Both the position numbers and the translations under genes were made by a program. From an uncultured Clostridia bacterium (GTDB lineage: Bacteria; Bacillota; Clostridia; Oscillospirales; Acutalibacteraceae), in assembly GCA_947565265.1 (NCBI GenBank), contig CANOFK010000039.1:1-8053 (forward strand): DNA of 8,053 nt, written 5' to 3'. Each line of letters opens with the position of its first letter. The stretch's first letter is position 1. The notes under the pieces are model-generated. The model did no database searches. It was not told the origin of the DNA and saw only the letters and a list, made by a program, of their open reading frames with translations. Shown here piece after piece: positions 6,672-8,053 of this stretch.

Positions 6672-6732
6672 AAAAGTTTTTGGGGATTCTTAAACCCCTT
6701 TTTTCAAAAAGGGGTTTAAGCCGCCGGAGGCA
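6672..6732 (+). repeat. 61-bp palindromic intergenic repeat, copy 2
   Basis: A 17-base head AAAAGTTTTTGGGGATT, a perfect 15-bp stem CTTAAACCCCTTTTT / AAAAAGGGGTTTAAG with TC between the arms, and a 12-base tail CCGCCGGAGGCA. It is oriented opposite to copy 1 and begins 27 bases beyond the acetyltransferase stop codon. It could act as a 3'-end structure for that mRNA. The outer ten stem pairs differ almost completely from copy 1, yet pairing is perfect. Confidence 0.8.
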
Positions 6733-6756
6733 GTCCGGAGGCCGCCCGGAGGCACC
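6724..6756 (+). repeat. Three CCGGAGGC units at 11-base period
   Basis: CCGGAGGC occurs at 6724-6731, 6735-6742 and 6746-6753, each exactly 11 bases apart, with variable three-base spacers (AGT, CGC, ACC). The first unit is the tail of the palindromic repeat copy 2; the other two extend it. Copy 1 has only one unit. The array ends three bases before the acetyltransferase stop codon. Confidence 0.7.
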
Positions 6757-6759
6757 CCT

Positions 6760-7962
6760 TTAGAAGAGGTCAAGCACATGGCAGCCCTTGCGGTAAAAGA
6801 CCTGGCTGATGGCAGGGGTATCGTGGTGGAGGGCAATGCCCGGTGTCAGGGGGATGCTGGAAGCGTCCCGTGCGCCGCCCAGCAAGACGGCCAGGTCGCC
6901 CACATCCAGCGTAAGGTCCGGGTCGCCGCCGCGCTCCACCCGGTTTTCCCCACCGGGGGTGAAGGAAAGGGTAAAAACGCCGTCGTTCTCCGGCAGGATA
7001 GTGTCAGTCACCCGCAGGGATAACCGCCCCTCCCCCTTGCAGCGGCAGAGCCGCAGCAGGGTTTCCACGTCCAGGGCGCGGGCCATCCCGTTTAGGGCCG
7101 GGCGGCAGTCCATGCCGCTCAGCTCAGGGAGCAGCCCGCAAAGGTCCATATGGGCGGGAACACAGAACTGGATATCCGCAAAATTGGCGATAAAAGCCGT
7201 GCGGACAAAGTTCAGCAAACCAATCAGCGCCGTGGGCCCGGTAAAGAGGAAAGCGTCCCGCGAGGAGAAATCCGGCACACAGTGCAGGGTGTCCTTATTC
7301 CGGGTGCCCACCAGCAGGCCGCCGGGAACCCCGTCCCCGTCATACCAAACAAACACCCAGCGCTTGGCAGCCAGGGGCTTGTCCCCTTCCAGCCCCTTGT
7401 CGAATACCTGCCGCAGGCAGGAGAAGTTGATGTCCCCGTACATCCCGTCGTAAATCTCCCGCAAAGGGGAGAGGTCATCTCCGGGGAAAAGCTGGCGCAC
7501 CGTACCGCCCACCTCCGGCAGGCCCCGCAAATCCCGCAGTTTCACGGTCCAGCGGACGCTTTGCCCGGCCGGGGCAAAGCCGAACTGCCGGTAATAGGCC
7601 GTGCTAAAGGGGTAGAGATGGGAGAGGGCATAGCCCTCATCCCGGAAATCCCGCAGGGCCTGGACCATGCAGGCCCTGATGGCCCCGCCCCGGCGGTTAG
7701 CCGGCTGGGTGGCCACGCCGCCCACCCCGGCCATCTTCACAATGCGCCCGTCAAAGCGCACTTCTTTGCGGTTCATCACCAAAGAGGCCACCGGGGGGCC
7801 GTCCTGGCTGAGGAAAGCGCCGTACTGCTCCTCGGTACCGTCCGGCTGGGCGCTTTGCGATTTTTCCCGCTCTTTCTCAAACTCAAAGGGGCTTTCAAAG
7901 GCCACGGCCATATTCAGGCCGGCAAGCCAGTATTCTTGTGGGCTAAGCTTTCTGGCAAACAT
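6760..7962 (-). CDS. Eis-type GNAT N-acetyltransferase with sterol-carrier-like C-terminal domain
   Basis: Protein of 400 residues with the layout of the Eis family: an N-terminal GNAT domain, a second GNAT-like domain and a C-terminal SCP2-like domain (about 290-400). The acetyl-CoA-binding loop is visible as VATQPANRRGGAI (83-95), matching the V-x-P-x-x-R-R-x-G pattern. LYPFSTAYYRQFGF (116-129) is the family segment carrying the likely general-acid tyrosine (Tyr124, compare Tyr126 of the mycobacterial enzyme). The chain ends in phenylalanine, as in mycobacterial Eis, whose C-terminal carboxylate takes part in catalysis. Family members acetylate amines, including aminoglycosides and polyamines; resistance must not be assumed from homology. 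The start at 7962 has AGGAGG nine bases upstream. No signal peptide, so cytosolic. It appears to be a single-gene unit ending near repeat copy 2. Confidence 0.9.
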   Translation of the reverse strand: MFARKLSPQEYWLAGLNMAVAFESPFEFEKEREKSQSAQPDGTEEQYGAFLSQDGPPVASLVMNRKEVRFDGRIVKMAGVGGVATQPANRRGGAIRACMVQALRDFRDEGYALSHLYPFSTAYYRQFGFAPAGQSVRWTVKLRDLRGLPEVGGTVRQLFPGDDLSPLREIYDGMYGDINFSCLRQVFDKGLEGDKPLAAKRWVFVWYDGDGVPGGLLVGTRNKDTLHCVPDFSSRDAFLFTGPTALIGLLNFVRTAFIANFADIQFCVPAHMDLCGLLPELSGMDCRPALNGMARALDVETLLRLCRCKGEGRLSLRVTDTILPENDGVFTLSFTPGGENRVERGGDPDLTLDVGDLAVLLGGARDASSIPLTPGIALHHDTPAISQVFYRKGCHVLDLF

Positions 7963-7994
7963 AAAGTTGTTCCTCCTGTTCCGTAAAATTGTCG

Positions 7995-8008
7995 CCTAAC
8001 GGGTTAGG
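7995..8008. promoter_or_regulatory. Palindrome CCTAAC-GG-GTTAGG upstream of the acetyltransferase
   Basis: A perfect inverted repeat of two six-base arms separated by two bases, centred about 39 bases upstream of the acetyltransferase start. Size and position suit a dimeric repressor operator, or a small mRNA hairpin near the 5' end. No clear promoter is recognisable around it, so the role is a guess. Confidence 0.35.
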
Positions 8009-8053
8009 GCTTGTTTGAAAATAGAGGAAATGACGGATTTTTGACCAGAAGCG

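Noticed and set aside
7223..7260. Frameshift suspicion in the acetyltransferase because several frames stay open
   Set aside because: The 400-residue frame is continuous and family-like from start to stop. Open alternative frames are expected at this GC content.
7150..7986. 278-codon plus-strand frame opposite the acetyltransferase
   Set aside because: No recognisable motif and no ribosome binding site. The minus-strand Eis-like protein explains the sequence.

Overview
The window looks like chromosomal DNA from a moderately GC-rich Firmicute, most likely a gut member of the Oscillospiraceae/Ruminococcaceae. That placement is inferred from protein flavour: an S1 protein of the type often fused to IspH in Clostridia, a single-chain SecDF, a DUF378 protein and GGAGG-type ribosome binding sites. 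It also rests on GC-rich intergenic palindromic repeats, and no species can be named from sequence alone.

Left part, all on the plus strand. The window opens inside a four-domain ribosomal protein S1 gene (to 1140). A 284-base gap with several hairpins and a terminator follows. Next come secDF (1425-3770), the Sec translocon accessory pump made as one 781-residue chain, and a strong terminator-like hairpin. A cytosolic transglutaminase-fold protein of unknown substrate (3897-4838) and a 75-residue two-helix DUF378 membrane protein (5043-5270) complete this side. Hairpins separate most of these genes, so they look like mostly independent units rather than one operon.

Right part, on the minus strand. 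A 308-residue monoacylglycerol-lipase-type alpha/beta hydrolase (6349-5423) converges on the DUF378 gene, and one 15-bp bidirectional hairpin with T runs lies between them. Upstream of it is a 410-base gap with a good minus-strand promoter and an A-rich transcribed tract. The gap also holds two copies, in opposite orientation, of a 61-bp palindromic repeat. Beyond it lies a 400-residue Eis-type GNAT acetyltransferase (7962-6760). The window ends in its upstream region, which holds a small palindrome and possibly the edge of an insertion element.

Functionally the genes are a mixture: translation (S1), protein export (SecDF) and four accessory proteins that do not form an evident pathway. I see no CRISPR, phage, toxin-antitoxin or defence system. 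The most interesting structure is the pair of 61-bp repeats. They share flanks, loop and exact spacing, but nine of fifteen stem base pairs differ with full compensation on both arms.
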